Shown in pieces: positions 30,190 to 37,843 of a DNA stretch of 40,704 nucleotides. Where the stretch lies: assembly GCA_944385785.1 (NCBI GenBank), contig CALWYO010000055.1, positions 1 through 40,704 on the forward strand, in the 5' to 3' direction. How positions within the stretch are numbered: position 1 is the stretch's first letter; the number at the start of each line of letters is the position of its first letter. A program made the translations under genes and the position numbers. The stretch comes from an uncultured Oscillospiraceae bacterium. Its GTDB lineage: Bacteria; Bacillota; Clostridia; Oscillospirales; Oscillospiraceae. The notes beneath the pieces were generated by a model. It searched no databases. It was given only the letters and a program-made list of their open reading frames with translations, and was not told the DNA's origin.

Positions 30190-30486
30190 TTAACCCTCAG
30201 ATTCACTACATATCCAGTCATATACTACATCATAAAGTGTAACAGGTGTAACTTCATTTCGCGCAAGTATGTCAACAAGTCTCTCAGCTGTATCTTTGAT
30301 ACTGGTTACATCATTGACTGCAAGCCGTTCCTGCCCCGACTCATCAGATACGCACACACCATATCTTCTCCCTCGCCCTACGTCCTGGAATGCCGGTTCC
30401 GGCGTACTCTCTGTTACATAGTAAACAAAAGTTTTTTCTTTTCCCGTTCCCTTTAGAATAGTCTTTCTGGCTATCTCCGTCATCAC
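30190..30486 (-). CDS. DUF6514-like small protein
   Basis: 98 residues, no signal peptide or membrane segment. It reads like the DUF6514 family of Clostridia (YGVCVSD, VNDVTSIKDTAERLVDILARNEVTPVTLYDVVYDWI). Function is unknown. The frame continues to a TTG at 30507, but an AGGAGG lies inside that part. The GTG at 30486 (10 bases after) or the ATG at 30483 is the likely start. A 0A-box-like TGTCGAA lies about 110 bases upstream. Confidence 0.65.
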   Translation of the reverse strand: MMTEIARKTILKGTGKEKTFVYYVTESTPEPAFQDVGRGRRYGVCVSDESGQERLAVNDVTSIKDTAERLVDILARNEVTPVTLYDVVYDWICSESEG

Positions 30487-30597
30487 GGCAATTTTTCCTC
30501 CTTCCAACTTTTAAAGACCTCACTGATATAATTATTCCACAAATTGTTGGAATTTTCCACGATTTTTTATCGCAAGTTTTTACATTATTTGTACATT

Positions 30598-30604
30598 TTC
30601 GACA
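30598..30604 (-). promoter_or_regulatory. Possible Spo0A box
   Basis: The minus strand reads TGTCGAA, the consensus 0A box, 112 bases before the DUF6514-like start. A 7-base match is expected by chance in a window of this size, so only the promoter location supports it. Confidence 0.25.
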
Positions 30605-30795
30605 TAATAACCCAGAATTCTACATTTGGAAAAATCTTAACATTGAGAAGTCCATTATTAAGCATTAAAATTGATATATGTGTATATTTTCTTTATATAT
30701 CAAGCATATGAATACAGCCTGGACCATATACATTACATATTGATATTTTTCCTATTTTTCAGTCTCATATTCGCAAAGCAAAAATCTAAAAGATC

Positions 30796-30866
30796 TCCCA
30801 GCTTATGTAAATGGGATGATACAGAAATCCCCAAACAAAATCCCTGCCAGCGTGATCTGGCAGGGA
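30796..30866 (+). promoter_or_regulatory. Two leader hairpins before the small membrane protein
   Basis: The first hairpin pairs TCCCA (30796-30800) with TGGGA (30812-30816). The second is a perfect 10-bp stem, TCCCTGCCAG (30841-30850) with CTGGCAGGGA (30857-30866), ending one base before the AGGAGG of the next gene. The position suggests control of translation. I do not recognise a known riboswitch. Confidence 0.4.
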
Positions 30867-30878
30867 CAGGAGGAAACA

Positions 30879-31139
30879 ATGTTCAAAAAAATACTAAAGA
30901 ATTTCAAAGGTAATTACCGTCCAACAAAAATGGCTCTCCTCATAATAAAATTTGGGCTTTCACTCTCCTGCTTGCTGCTGGCCGCTTCTCTTCTCGTAGG
31001 CGTATATGCCGGAGAGTTAACGTCGCGTACATATGAGCTGCACTATCTCTACTCAGAACTTTACAGGACGCCTTTAGGAATATTGCTCTTATCCTCTCTG
31101 GGCGCTCTCATTATAAATGAGCTTGAAGATCATCAATAA
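30879..31139 (+). CDS. Small membrane protein of unknown function
   Basis: 86 residues with a basic N-terminus (FKKILKNFKGNYRPTK) and two membrane helices (about 19-43 and 62-80), the loop carrying a Tyr/Glu-rich segment (YELHYLYSELYRTP). AGGAGG lies 5 bases before the ATG. Its last 29 bases overlap the convergent rnmV gene. I do not recognise the family. Confidence 0.65.
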   Translation: MFKKILKNFKGNYRPTKMALLIIKFGLSLSCLLLAASLLVGVYAGELTSRTYELHYLYSELYRTPLGILLLSSLGALIINELEDHQ

Positions 31140-31716
31140 TTTTTCTAAGTTCATCCACCGAGTAAAGAATATTCAGTGCATCTAAAAGTTCATTAGTTGA
31201 TATTCTCTCTGGAAAGCCCAATGCCTTTATCAGTAATTTCCTTTTCAGAGCGCTTCCAGATGTGCCTGAAAGCCCCAGCATGTATAGATCCGCCTTTGTT
31301 ATTGTTTCTCCCCCACATTTTTCTCCTTTTTCTTCCAGAAAAATTGCTCCCGCTCTACGCAGGCATTCAACAACCGTTTTCCTGTCCATACCTTCTACGC
31401 CAAGTTTCCCCTCTTTGGAGGGAGATCTTTTGCGGCGTTCTTTTCCATATACATCCGGTATATATGCGTGCTTTACATTCGCTGCTGGAAGAGCACCTTT
31501 CAGATATCCCCGTATCACCGTCCCCGCCCCATCTCCATCGGTGAAAATAATTACACCCTGTTTTTCCGCAATTCTCCTTATAAGCTCCATTTTTTCTTTA
31601 TTTGAGAAAATGCCAAAGCCATCAGTCTCGATAATCACAGCATTGACCGTCTGAGCAACCATGTTTTTATCATACCTTCCTTCAACAACTATTGCTTCCC
31701 TGATAGACGGTTTCAT
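31111..31716 (-). CDS. rnmV: Ribonuclease M5 (toprim plus DUF4093)
   Basis: 201 residues. The toprim domain (about 5-105) has the catalytic glutamate in VVEGRYD and the metal-binding FTDGDGAG. The M5-typical KRSPSKEGKLGVEGM stretch and a C-terminal DUF4093 domain (about 130-195) follow. RNase M5 matures 5S rRNA. The gene is often next to ksgA, which is not seen here. Start: ATG at 31716 with AAGGGGG about 9 bases before. Confidence 0.88.
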   Translation of the reverse strand: MKPSIREAIVVEGRYDKNMVAQTVNAVIIETDGFGIFSNKEKMELIRRIAEKQGVIIFTDGDGAGTVIRGYLKGALPAANVKHAYIPDVYGKERRKRSPSKEGKLGVEGMDRKTVVECLRRAGAIFLEEKGEKCGGETITKADLYMLGLSGTSGSALKRKLLIKALGFPERISTNELLDALNILYSVDELRKIIDDLQAHL

Positions 31717-31941
31717 GCAATAATCCCCCTTGCTTTATAAATAAAAAGTTTGCTTATAAGCAGACGATAACTCTTACATCTTGCAGTCTGTGAAATGTAC
31801 AACTTCATATTTTCGGCTTCACTACTATAAAAAGCTATTGACTTTGGTTTAAACTCTACGCAGTCTTTGCTCTGATTATAGCACGGATATTGTATACGTG
31901 TACTTAATATTTTATTGTTTTAAAATACTTAAATACAAAGC

Positions 31942-31973
31942 AAGAGGGTTAGAACAGCAGTTCTAACCCTCTT
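31942..31973 (-). terminator. Terminator after holA
   Basis: A perfect 14-bp inverted repeat (AAGAGGGTTAGAAC and its complement) with an AGCA loop, 24 bases after the end of the holA frame. Confidence 0.75.
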
Positions 31974-31996
31974 ATCAATCATCAATATTTAAACAC

Positions 31997-32212
31997 TTAA
32001 TCTTCTGTGCAGTCTATCGTGAGCAATCTCACAATAAGTTCTTTAAGGACTTCCTCCGGCTCCTGAGCAGAGCTGTTTAACACATAAGCGGCGTTGGATG
32101 AGGCCGTAACCATATTTCTGCACTCTGAAAGGGTGTGTCGTTTAGCCGATGTCAAGACACTTTTTGCCTGAAATTCATATCTGACAGAACACATTTTCAT
32201 AAACTCGTCAAT
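31997..32212 (-). pseudogene. holA: Out-of-frame C-terminal part of DNA polymerase III delta
   Basis: This segment encodes IDEFMKMCSVRYEFQAKSV and then about 50 residues ending EEVLKELIVRLLTIDCTED, which match the C-terminal helical domain of delta. It continues the upstream gene but in the -1 frame. One extra G in the GGG run at 32215-32213 would join the two parts into a 348-residue protein of normal delta length. Confidence 0.75.
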
Positions 32213-33042
32213 CCCACGCCAGATAAAATACAGACCTTGGCGCAAAGCAGCTGACGAAGTTTCATATATATACTAAATAGTATTTTATGTGGAGGTTCGC
32301 CCATTGCAAAAAGTTCTCCGAGTTTTTCCATTGAAGCAGCACGTTTCCCGCTTAATATCGCATCAGTCAGTTCATATGCAGCTGCATCCAGTACCGGAAT
32401 AACTACGGCGTCCACATCGGCCTTAGTAATGGTTTCACCTCTTGAATACGCAACCAGCTTTTCTATCTCATTTGACAGATCCGTCATCATACCGCCCGTA
32501 ATAAACGCCAGATATTCAGCGGTATCCCTGTCGATCTTTTTACCATCAGCTTTAAAATGCCTGGCTATCCACACTACAATTTCGTTCTGATCCTGCCGAG
32601 CAAACTCAACCGATGTTATCATCTTTTTCAAGCTGGCATTCGCCTTAATTCTGCCATCAAGTTTGAACTCCACTGTGTCAAAGACAAATACCACGCACGC
32701 GTAATCTGGTACATCTGAAAGTATGCTTACAAGCGACTGCCTGGTCTGATCATTTATCTTGGAGAAGTCAAAATCGTTTATCTCTGTCAGCGTAAAGTCT
32801 GAAAACACCGGCAGCGCATCAATTGACTCCTGCAAATCGTTCACCGAAAGGATTCGTCCATCCAATCGCCTATGGTTAAATTCCTCGGTACCGGCAGGTA
32901 CAAGACGGCGCAGCTCACCAAGATAGTGCTCCAGCAGATACCTTTCCTCACCCCAGAAAGCATATATGCGCCCTGGTTTTCCATTTCGCAAATCGTTTTT
33001 CAACTGTTGGTATGTCCCGTTTTCCCCTTTTCTCTTAGCCAT
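32197..33042 (-). CDS. holA: DNA polymerase III delta subunit, frameshifted near the C-terminus
   Basis: 281 residues as read; complete delta proteins are about 330-350. Domain I (about 15-140, starting GKPGRIYAFWGEERYLLEHY) and domain II are normal, and domain III breaks off after LLCAKVCILSGVG, followed by four foreign residues and a stop. Delta opens the sliding clamp as part of the clamp loader and is essential. The missing C-terminal part is encoded immediately downstream in another frame. The break is at a run of three C on the plus strand (32213-32215). No slippery heptamer suggests programmed frameshifting. The start overlaps the comEC stop by 8 bases, a common comEC-holA arrangement. 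Confidence 0.88.
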   Translation of the reverse strand: MAKRKGENGTYQQLKNDLRNGKPGRIYAFWGEERYLLEHYLGELRRLVPAGTEEFNHRRLDGRILSVNDLQESIDALPVFSDFTLTEINDFDFSKINDQTRQSLVSILSDVPDYACVVFVFDTVEFKLDGRIKANASLKKMITSVEFARQDQNEIVVWIARHFKADGKKIDRDTAEYLAFITGGMMTDLSNEIEKLVAYSRGETITKADVDAVVIPVLDAAAYELTDAILSGKRAASMEKLGELFAMGEPPHKILFSIYMKLRQLLCAKVCILSGVGLTSL

Positions 33043-35335
33043 ATATCTCCATCTCTCTTGAGTCTATAGTCACATTCCCGTATATATCCGTCCGATACAC
33101 GCGTATATTATTTTCTTCTAATCTGTCCAGAGTTTCCTGTGACGGATGACCATATGAATTATCTCCCACAGATATTACCGCCGCTTCAGGCCGCACTCTG
33201 TCAAGGAATATCTGCGATGTTGAGTAAGCCGAGCCGTGATGTCCCACCACAAGGCACTCTATATCAGGAATCTCCTCTCTTCCAGACAATTGTATTTCAG
33301 ATTCACCGCTGGCGTCTCCTGTAATCAGAACATCTGCTCCCTCATCTGATATTAAAACAAAAAGGCCGCGTTCATTTTCTTCTTCTCCACCTACTGGTCC
33401 ATATATCCACAGCTCCGCATTGCCCACAACAGCTTTTGCCCTATTTTCAATATATATTATATCCGTACCAGCGTCCCGCGCAAGTGTCAATACAGGTTCC
33501 GACTGATCTCCATCAACTGGCGAAGGCCCGATTACTGCACCCACTTCGAGAGCAGATAAAAGATACTCCACCCCGTTTGCATGATCTTCGTGGTAATGCG
33601 TAAGTATAAGTAAATCTATTCTATCCCTGCCCAGACTCCTTAAATATTGTTCGGTTATCTCTCCAGCGTTTTCTCCGCTGGAGCTTCCGCAGTCTATCAC
33701 CGCTGTGCTGTCTTTGCTTGTAAATACGAGGCTCTGCCCTTGTCCAACATTCAAAACAGTAAGCGTAAATCCCATCTCTATATCTCCGGCAACTGCCGTT
33801 CCAACCAGCACAGCGCAGAGCGAAAATATCGCCGCGCATCCTGGAATAAGCAGTTTCTTAACAGGCACTTTCATACATATAGCCAGAAGTACGCACCCAT
33901 ACGCGAAGATAAACCAAATTGCAGCAGCCATACTGCTTATATATACGCCTGCAAAAAACGGCTTTGCAAAAAGCTCTACTACTATCTCTATAAACTTTAC
34001 AGCAATAGCAGGAATCCACGCAATGAGTCTGCCGGCGGCTGACCATACACCGCCTACCGCTACTGCAAGAGACCCAATAACAAACGCCGGATCGACAGCC
34101 CACAAAACAAGCAAATTGACTATTGGCGATACCAGCGATATGTATCCAAAATACAGCACAGACAGAGGCATTGTAAATATCAGCGCACTCACCGTTGTGG
34201 CTACCCCAGCAGTAGCTGAAGAAAATAGTTTTACCACTATGTTATTTCGCTTTTCTGTCTTCTTATTAGATATAAATCTGTTTAAATAATCTCGTATTTT
34301 CTCTGAAAACAGTATTATCCCCAGCGTTGCTCCAAATGAAAGTTGCAGTCCAACTCCTGCAGCAGCGTATGGATTTATAAGCAGGATTATAAGCAAAGCA
34401 GCGGAGAGTGATGTCAGGCTGTCGCTGTCTCTTTTGAAAAAAGGTGCAATAAGTATAAACATCTGCATAATAACGGCTCTTACTACCGATGCCGAGAATC
34501 CCGATATACCCATAAACAGGAAAAGCACAGGCGTTATAATAAACACCGTCCACTTTTTCCTGCCAAATACGGTCATAAGAACTCCCGCCAATATTGAGAC
34601 ATGCATTCCTGAAACGGCAATTATATGTGTGATCCCCGTTCTCTCCATTGCATACGACAGCGGTATATTCTCATCAATTTGAGTTCTATCGCCTGTTATC
34701 AACGCCTGCATAAAAGGCCCCGTCTCCAATGGGAATAAATCACATATTAAGGTGTTTATCTCCCTCTGGGCGTACCTGTGTAAATAACGCAGCTGAAATC
34801 CAGGTCTCTCCAGAAACTCCACATCACGAACATCTGAGCAAAAAAGTCTGTAACCTTGAGAAGTATAATATGTGATTGATTCGCCGTCTATATTATCTGC
34901 CGATGAGAAATCCCCTGTAAATTCAACGCAGTCTCCCGGCCGAGCCTCGTTTAACTCGTCCCCAAAAACGTAAGCCCTTAAAAGTACCGTATTGGGCCCA
35001 TCTGTATCTAAACGCATATCCACTCTGGCACCGTATTCTTCCTCCACAGGGAACGCATCGACTACTGCTGTTACACGAGCCGTAGTATCGGCCAAACCTT
35101 GAGACGGAGCAAATAGCAGCAGATCATAAACCCAGCTCCACGCCAGCCCAAAGCAGATGCCGGCGGAGAGCAGTGCTACCGGCAGTTTTGTTTTCTTTCT
35201 AAACACCAGCGCTGAGAAAACAGTTAGAATTAGAGATGCCACTACCAGATATGGACATATTGACACCGGAATACAGTACTGAACTGCATATATGGCAGCA
35301 GCAGTCGAAAATGAAAATACAGCCAACTTCCGCAT
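33035..35335 (-). CDS. comEC: DNA uptake channel ComEC/Rec2
   Basis: 766 residues, full length. An N-terminal membrane and OB-fold region (about 1-180), the Competence domain with helices (about 200-490, containing GITHIIAVSGMHVS), and a C-terminal metallo-beta-lactamase domain (about 520-766) with LTHYHEDHANG and GHHGSAYSTS are present. ComEC carries single-stranded DNA across the membrane in natural transformation, and the metallo-beta-lactamase domain may be the strand-degrading nuclease. GGAGGTGG lies 6 bases before the ATG. No other competence genes are in the window. Confidence 0.95.
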   Translation of the reverse strand: MRKLAVFSFSTAAAIYAVQYCIPVSICPYLVVASLILTVFSALVFRKKTKLPVALLSAGICFGLAWSWVYDLLLFAPSQGLADTTARVTAVVDAFPVEEEYGARVDMRLDTDGPNTVLLRAYVFGDELNEARPGDCVEFTGDFSSADNIDGESITYYTSQGYRLFCSDVRDVEFLERPGFQLRYLHRYAQREINTLICDLFPLETGPFMQALITGDRTQIDENIPLSYAMERTGITHIIAVSGMHVSILAGVLMTVFGRKKWTVFIITPVLFLFMGISGFSASVVRAVIMQMFILIAPFFKRDSDSLTSLSAALLIILLINPYAAAGVGLQLSFGATLGIILFSEKIRDYLNRFISNKKTEKRNNIVVKLFSSATAGVATTVSALIFTMPLSVLYFGYISLVSPIVNLLVLWAVDPAFVIGSLAVAVGGVWSAAGRLIAWIPAIAVKFIEIVVELFAKPFFAGVYISSMAAAIWFIFAYGCVLLAICMKVPVKKLLIPGCAAIFSLCAVLVGTAVAGDIEMGFTLTVLNVGQGQSLVFTSKDSTAVIDCGSSSGENAGEITEQYLRSLGRDRIDLLILTHYHEDHANGVEYLLSALEVGAVIGPSPVDGDQSEPVLTLARDAGTDIIYIENRAKAVVGNAELWIYGPVGGEEENERGLFVLISDEGADVLITGDASGESEIQLSGREEIPDIECLVVGHHGSAYSTSQIFLDRVRPEAAVISVGDNSYGHPSQETLDRLEENNIRVYRTDIYGNVTIDSREMEIYG

Positions 35336-35429
35336 ATATGTCCACCTCCCTCTCCTCTCAAGACTCCCCGTTTAAAACTCAACTCTTCAGCTTTTAATTA
35401 AAGAGGCCACCTTGTTTAAGGCAGCCAAA

Positions 35430-35693
35430 TCATACATGTTTTTCCGACCCGTTCTTATGCGCTGTAATTATTGTATAACTACATGCATTCACAGTTATAA
35501 TGCAGTCAGCTGCGCTGATATAATAATTTTTCCCTTTTCTTTTTATATGTATATCTAATGAGCTGATTCTCTTTTTGCACCATTCAACAACATCGTCTGT
35601 ATCTAAGGACAGGTTCCTCTTTATTCGCAACATTCCTAGTTGCGTTGTATGGATTTTATCCAGATTTTTCAGTAATTCATCAGTTTTATCCAC
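35430..35693 (-). CDS. DUF3781 family protein
   Basis: 87 residues. The pattern LRIKRNLSL, DDVVEWCKKRI, IKRKGKNYYIS and VNACSYTIITAHK fits DUF3781, a small soluble family of unknown function. I chose the GTG at 35693, 9 bases after AGGGGG. The ATG at 35717 would place that site inside the gene. Confidence 0.82.
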   Translation of the reverse strand: MDKTDELLKNLDKIHTTQLGMLRIKRNLSLDTDDVVEWCKKRISSLDIHIKRKGKNYYISAADCIITVNACSYTIITAHKNGSEKHV

Positions 35694-36020
35694 TTTGTTG
35701 TTCCCCCTGCTAATCATACAGTATGCTCCTACCTTTTACAAGATTAGCCCTGTTCGATATTGCAAATTTTAAATCAAAGCAGCTCATAAGTAAACTTGTT
35801 CCGCAAAAATTACATTTTTCAATGGTCAAAACGCTGTTCTGGCCGCCCTGGTTGTTGACAAATTTGCTAAGCGATGTTAAGATATCAATGCAGGTTAGTT
35901 TACCTGTATTTATTTGCGGCTTTTTCTTTTGCGTTTTACTGTCCCTATACATTAAATCGTAAAAGTAAATATTCTTTTTGTCTTTGCAAATACTCACCAT
36001 GGTTTTGGAGGTTCAAAATA
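35694..36020. other. Divergent region between DUF3781 and the acyl-CoA ligase
   Basis: 327 bases with the ligase promoter at 35855-35883. A 96-codon minus-strand frame at 35710-36000 contains CNFCG but lacks a ribosome site and codon bias, and it covers the promoter. I do not call it a gene. Confidence 0.55.
35855..35883 (+). promoter_or_regulatory. Promoter of the acyl-CoA ligase gene
   Basis: TTGACA (35855-35860), a 17-base spacer and TAAGAT (35878-35883). The leader would be about 130 bases. Confidence 0.65.
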
Positions 36021-37661
36021 ATGCCAATTACTGATCTTCTGGAGCGGAACGCCCTCCAGTTTACAAACGATGTGGCCCTTATCGAGATTAATCCAGAGCA
36101 AAAGGGCGTTCGGCGCGGTACATGGAAAGAATATGATCTAATTGAAGCGACAAACGCTCCATATTACCGCAGGGAGATCACTTGGGGTATCTTCAACGAA
36201 AAGGCTAACCGTTTTGCAAATCTTTTGATATCCCACGGCATTGGTAAGGGCAATAAAGTAGGTATACTTCTTATGAATTGCCTGGAATGGCTGCCCATAT
36301 ATTTTGGTATTCTGAAATCAGGTGCTGTGGCAGTACCGCTGAATTTCAGATATACCTCCCAGGAAATACGCTATTGTGTAAACCTGGCAGAGGTAGACAT
36401 ACTTGTCTTCGGTCCTGAATTCATCGGGCGTATTGAGGAGATTGCTGATGACATGGGCAGGAATGTACTGCTTATCTATAATGGTGAACCGCCCTGCCCT
36501 ACTTTTGCCTATGATTACTCCTCAATGACTTCTGATTGCTCCAGCCAAAATCCCGGCGTCAAACTTTCTGATGATGATTTTGCAGCTATCTACTTCTCGT
36601 CCGGCACTACCGGCTTTCCAAAGGCCATTCTTCACAAACATATGAGTCTCTCCCACTCCTGCAAAGTGGAGCAGGCCCATCACGGTCAGACGCGGGACGA
36701 TATATTTCTCTGCATACCGCCTCTATATCATACCGGAGCGAAGATGCATTGGTTTGGCAGCCTTATCTCCGGAAGTAGCGCCGTAATACTGAAGGGCACC
36801 AAACCGGAATACATATTGGAAACTGTATCAAGGGAAAAATGTACTATCGTGTGGCTCCTTGTACCCTGGGCCCAGGATATATTGAACGCTATTGAAAGCG
36901 GCCAGGTAAATCTGGACGACTATGAGTTATCGCAATGGCGGTTGATGCACATTGGAGCCCAGCCTGTCCCCCAGAGTCTTATAAAACGCTGGAAAGAGAT
37001 CTTTCCCAATCATCAGTATGACACAAATTATGGCCTTTCAGAATCAATTGGACCTGGATGCGTCCATCTTGGAGTCGAAAATATCCATAAAGTAGGCGCC
37101 ATCGGTAAGGCCGGTTATGGATGGCAGGTGAAAATTGTCGCTGGAGATGACAGTGTAATAACCCAGCCACATGAAGTCGGTGAATTATGTGTAAAAGGTC
37201 CTGGCGTTATGACATGTTATTATCATAACCCCGAGGCAACTGACGAAGTGCTGAAAAACGGCTGGTTATACACAGGCGATATGGCAGAGTATGACGAAGA
37301 TGGTTTCATTTTCCTTGTAGATAGAAAGAAAGACGTTATTATCTCAGGTGGTGAAAATATATACCCGGTGGAAATAGAGAATTTCCTCTCCTCCCACCCT
37401 GATATAAACGACGTTGCCGTTATCGGACTGCCTGATAAGCGTCTCGGCGAGATATCCGCGGCAATCATCGATATAAAACAGGGGCATACATGCAGCGTAG
37501 ATCAGATAAATGAATTTTGTCTGAAGTTGCCTCGGTACAAACGTCCAAGAAAAATCATCCTCGCACCAGTTCCGCGGAATGCCACAGGTAAGATAGAAAA
37601 GCCGAAACTCAGAGAAGTATATGGCGGAGCAAATCTGGTAGCCGCCGAAAATAACTCTTAA
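36021..37661 (+). CDS. AMP-dependent acyl-CoA synthetase/ligase
   Basis: 546 residues. The adenylate-forming signature YFSSGTTGFPKAI (about 190-202), NYGLSES, LYTGD, RKKDVIISGGENIYPVEIE and the catalytic lysine in NATGKIEK are all present. The enzyme activates a carboxylic acid with ATP and transfers it to CoA. The acid is unknown. Aryl acids are possible because the next genes encode indolepyruvate oxidoreductase, which makes arylacetyl-CoA. Start: ATG at 36021, 9 bases after GGAGG. The frame extends 49 codons upstream through the promoter and that part was rejected. Confidence 0.9.
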   Translation: MPITDLLERNALQFTNDVALIEINPEQKGVRRGTWKEYDLIEATNAPYYRREITWGIFNEKANRFANLLISHGIGKGNKVGILLMNCLEWLPIYFGILKSGAVAVPLNFRYTSQEIRYCVNLAEVDILVFGPEFIGRIEEIADDMGRNVLLIYNGEPPCPTFAYDYSSMTSDCSSQNPGVKLSDDDFAAIYFSSGTTGFPKAILHKHMSLSHSCKVEQAHHGQTRDDIFLCIPPLYHTGAKMHWFGSLISGSSAVILKGTKPEYILETVSREKCTIVWLLVPWAQDILNAIESGQVNLDDYELSQWRLMHIGAQPVPQSLIKRWKEIFPNHQYDTNYGLSESIGPGCVHLGVENIHKVGAIGKAGYGWQVKIVAGDDSVITQPHEVGELCVKGPGVMTCYYHNPEATDEVLKNGWLYTGDMAEYDEDGFIFLVDRKKDVIISGGENIYPVEIENFLSSHPDINDVAVIGLPDKRLGEISAAIIDIKQGHTCSVDQINEFCLKLPRYKRPRKIILAPVPRNATGKIEKPKLREVYGGANLVAAENNS

Positions 37662-37675
37662 AATTTTTCTGTGGG

Positions 37676-37703
37676 TGCCAGCCGCTGGGCTATGCGGCTG
37701 GCA
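37676..37703 (+). terminator. Terminator of the acyl-CoA ligase gene
   Basis: A perfect 10-bp G/C-rich stem (TGCCAGCCGC and its complement) with an 8-base loop, followed by TCTGTTTTA. Confidence 0.75.
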
Positions 37704-37755
37704 TCTGTTTTAGCTCGTCTTTAATATTTATTCTTATATATGTAATATTTAATTG

Positions 37756-37784
37756 TTGCAATGTAAATCGGCCTTTGATAAAAT
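37756..37784 (+). promoter_or_regulatory. Promoter of the iorA transcript
   Basis: TTGCAA (37756-37761), a 17-base spacer and TAAAAT (37779-37784), about 60 bases before iorA. Confidence 0.6.
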
Positions 37785-37843
37785 ATTTAGTCGAGGTGTG
37801 AGGTTTTACACAGTAATTTGAAACACCGAAGGGAGTTTTTGCA

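Larger units (their letters stand above)
30487..30878. other. Divergent AT-rich intergenic region
   Basis: 392 bases between two divergent small genes. It holds a possible Spo0A box at 30598-30604 (minus strand) and two hairpins at 30796-30866 in the presumed leader of the plus-strand gene. No gene is supported here. An 80-codon frame across it has no coding character. Confidence 0.6.

Noticed and set aside
30841..30866. Leader hairpin as a known riboswitch
   Set aside because: I could not match conserved cores of the common classes (c-di-GMP, c-di-AMP, SAM, TPP, cobalamin).
30671..30913. 80-codon plus-strand frame before the small membrane protein
   Set aside because: It is AT-rich intergenic DNA with no ribosome site, and it crosses the leader hairpins.
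32197..32245. Programmed -1 frameshift in holA
   Set aside because: No X XXY YYZ slippery heptamer or strong downstream structure was seen at the junction. A one-base deletion is simpler.
31997..32245. Independent 82-residue gene starting at 32245
   Set aside because: Its start lacks a ribosome site, its first 11 residues are holA in another frame, and the remainder matches the delta C-terminal domain.
35710..36000. 96-codon minus-strand frame with CNFCG
   Set aside because: No ribosome site, no recognisable family, and it covers the ligase promoter.
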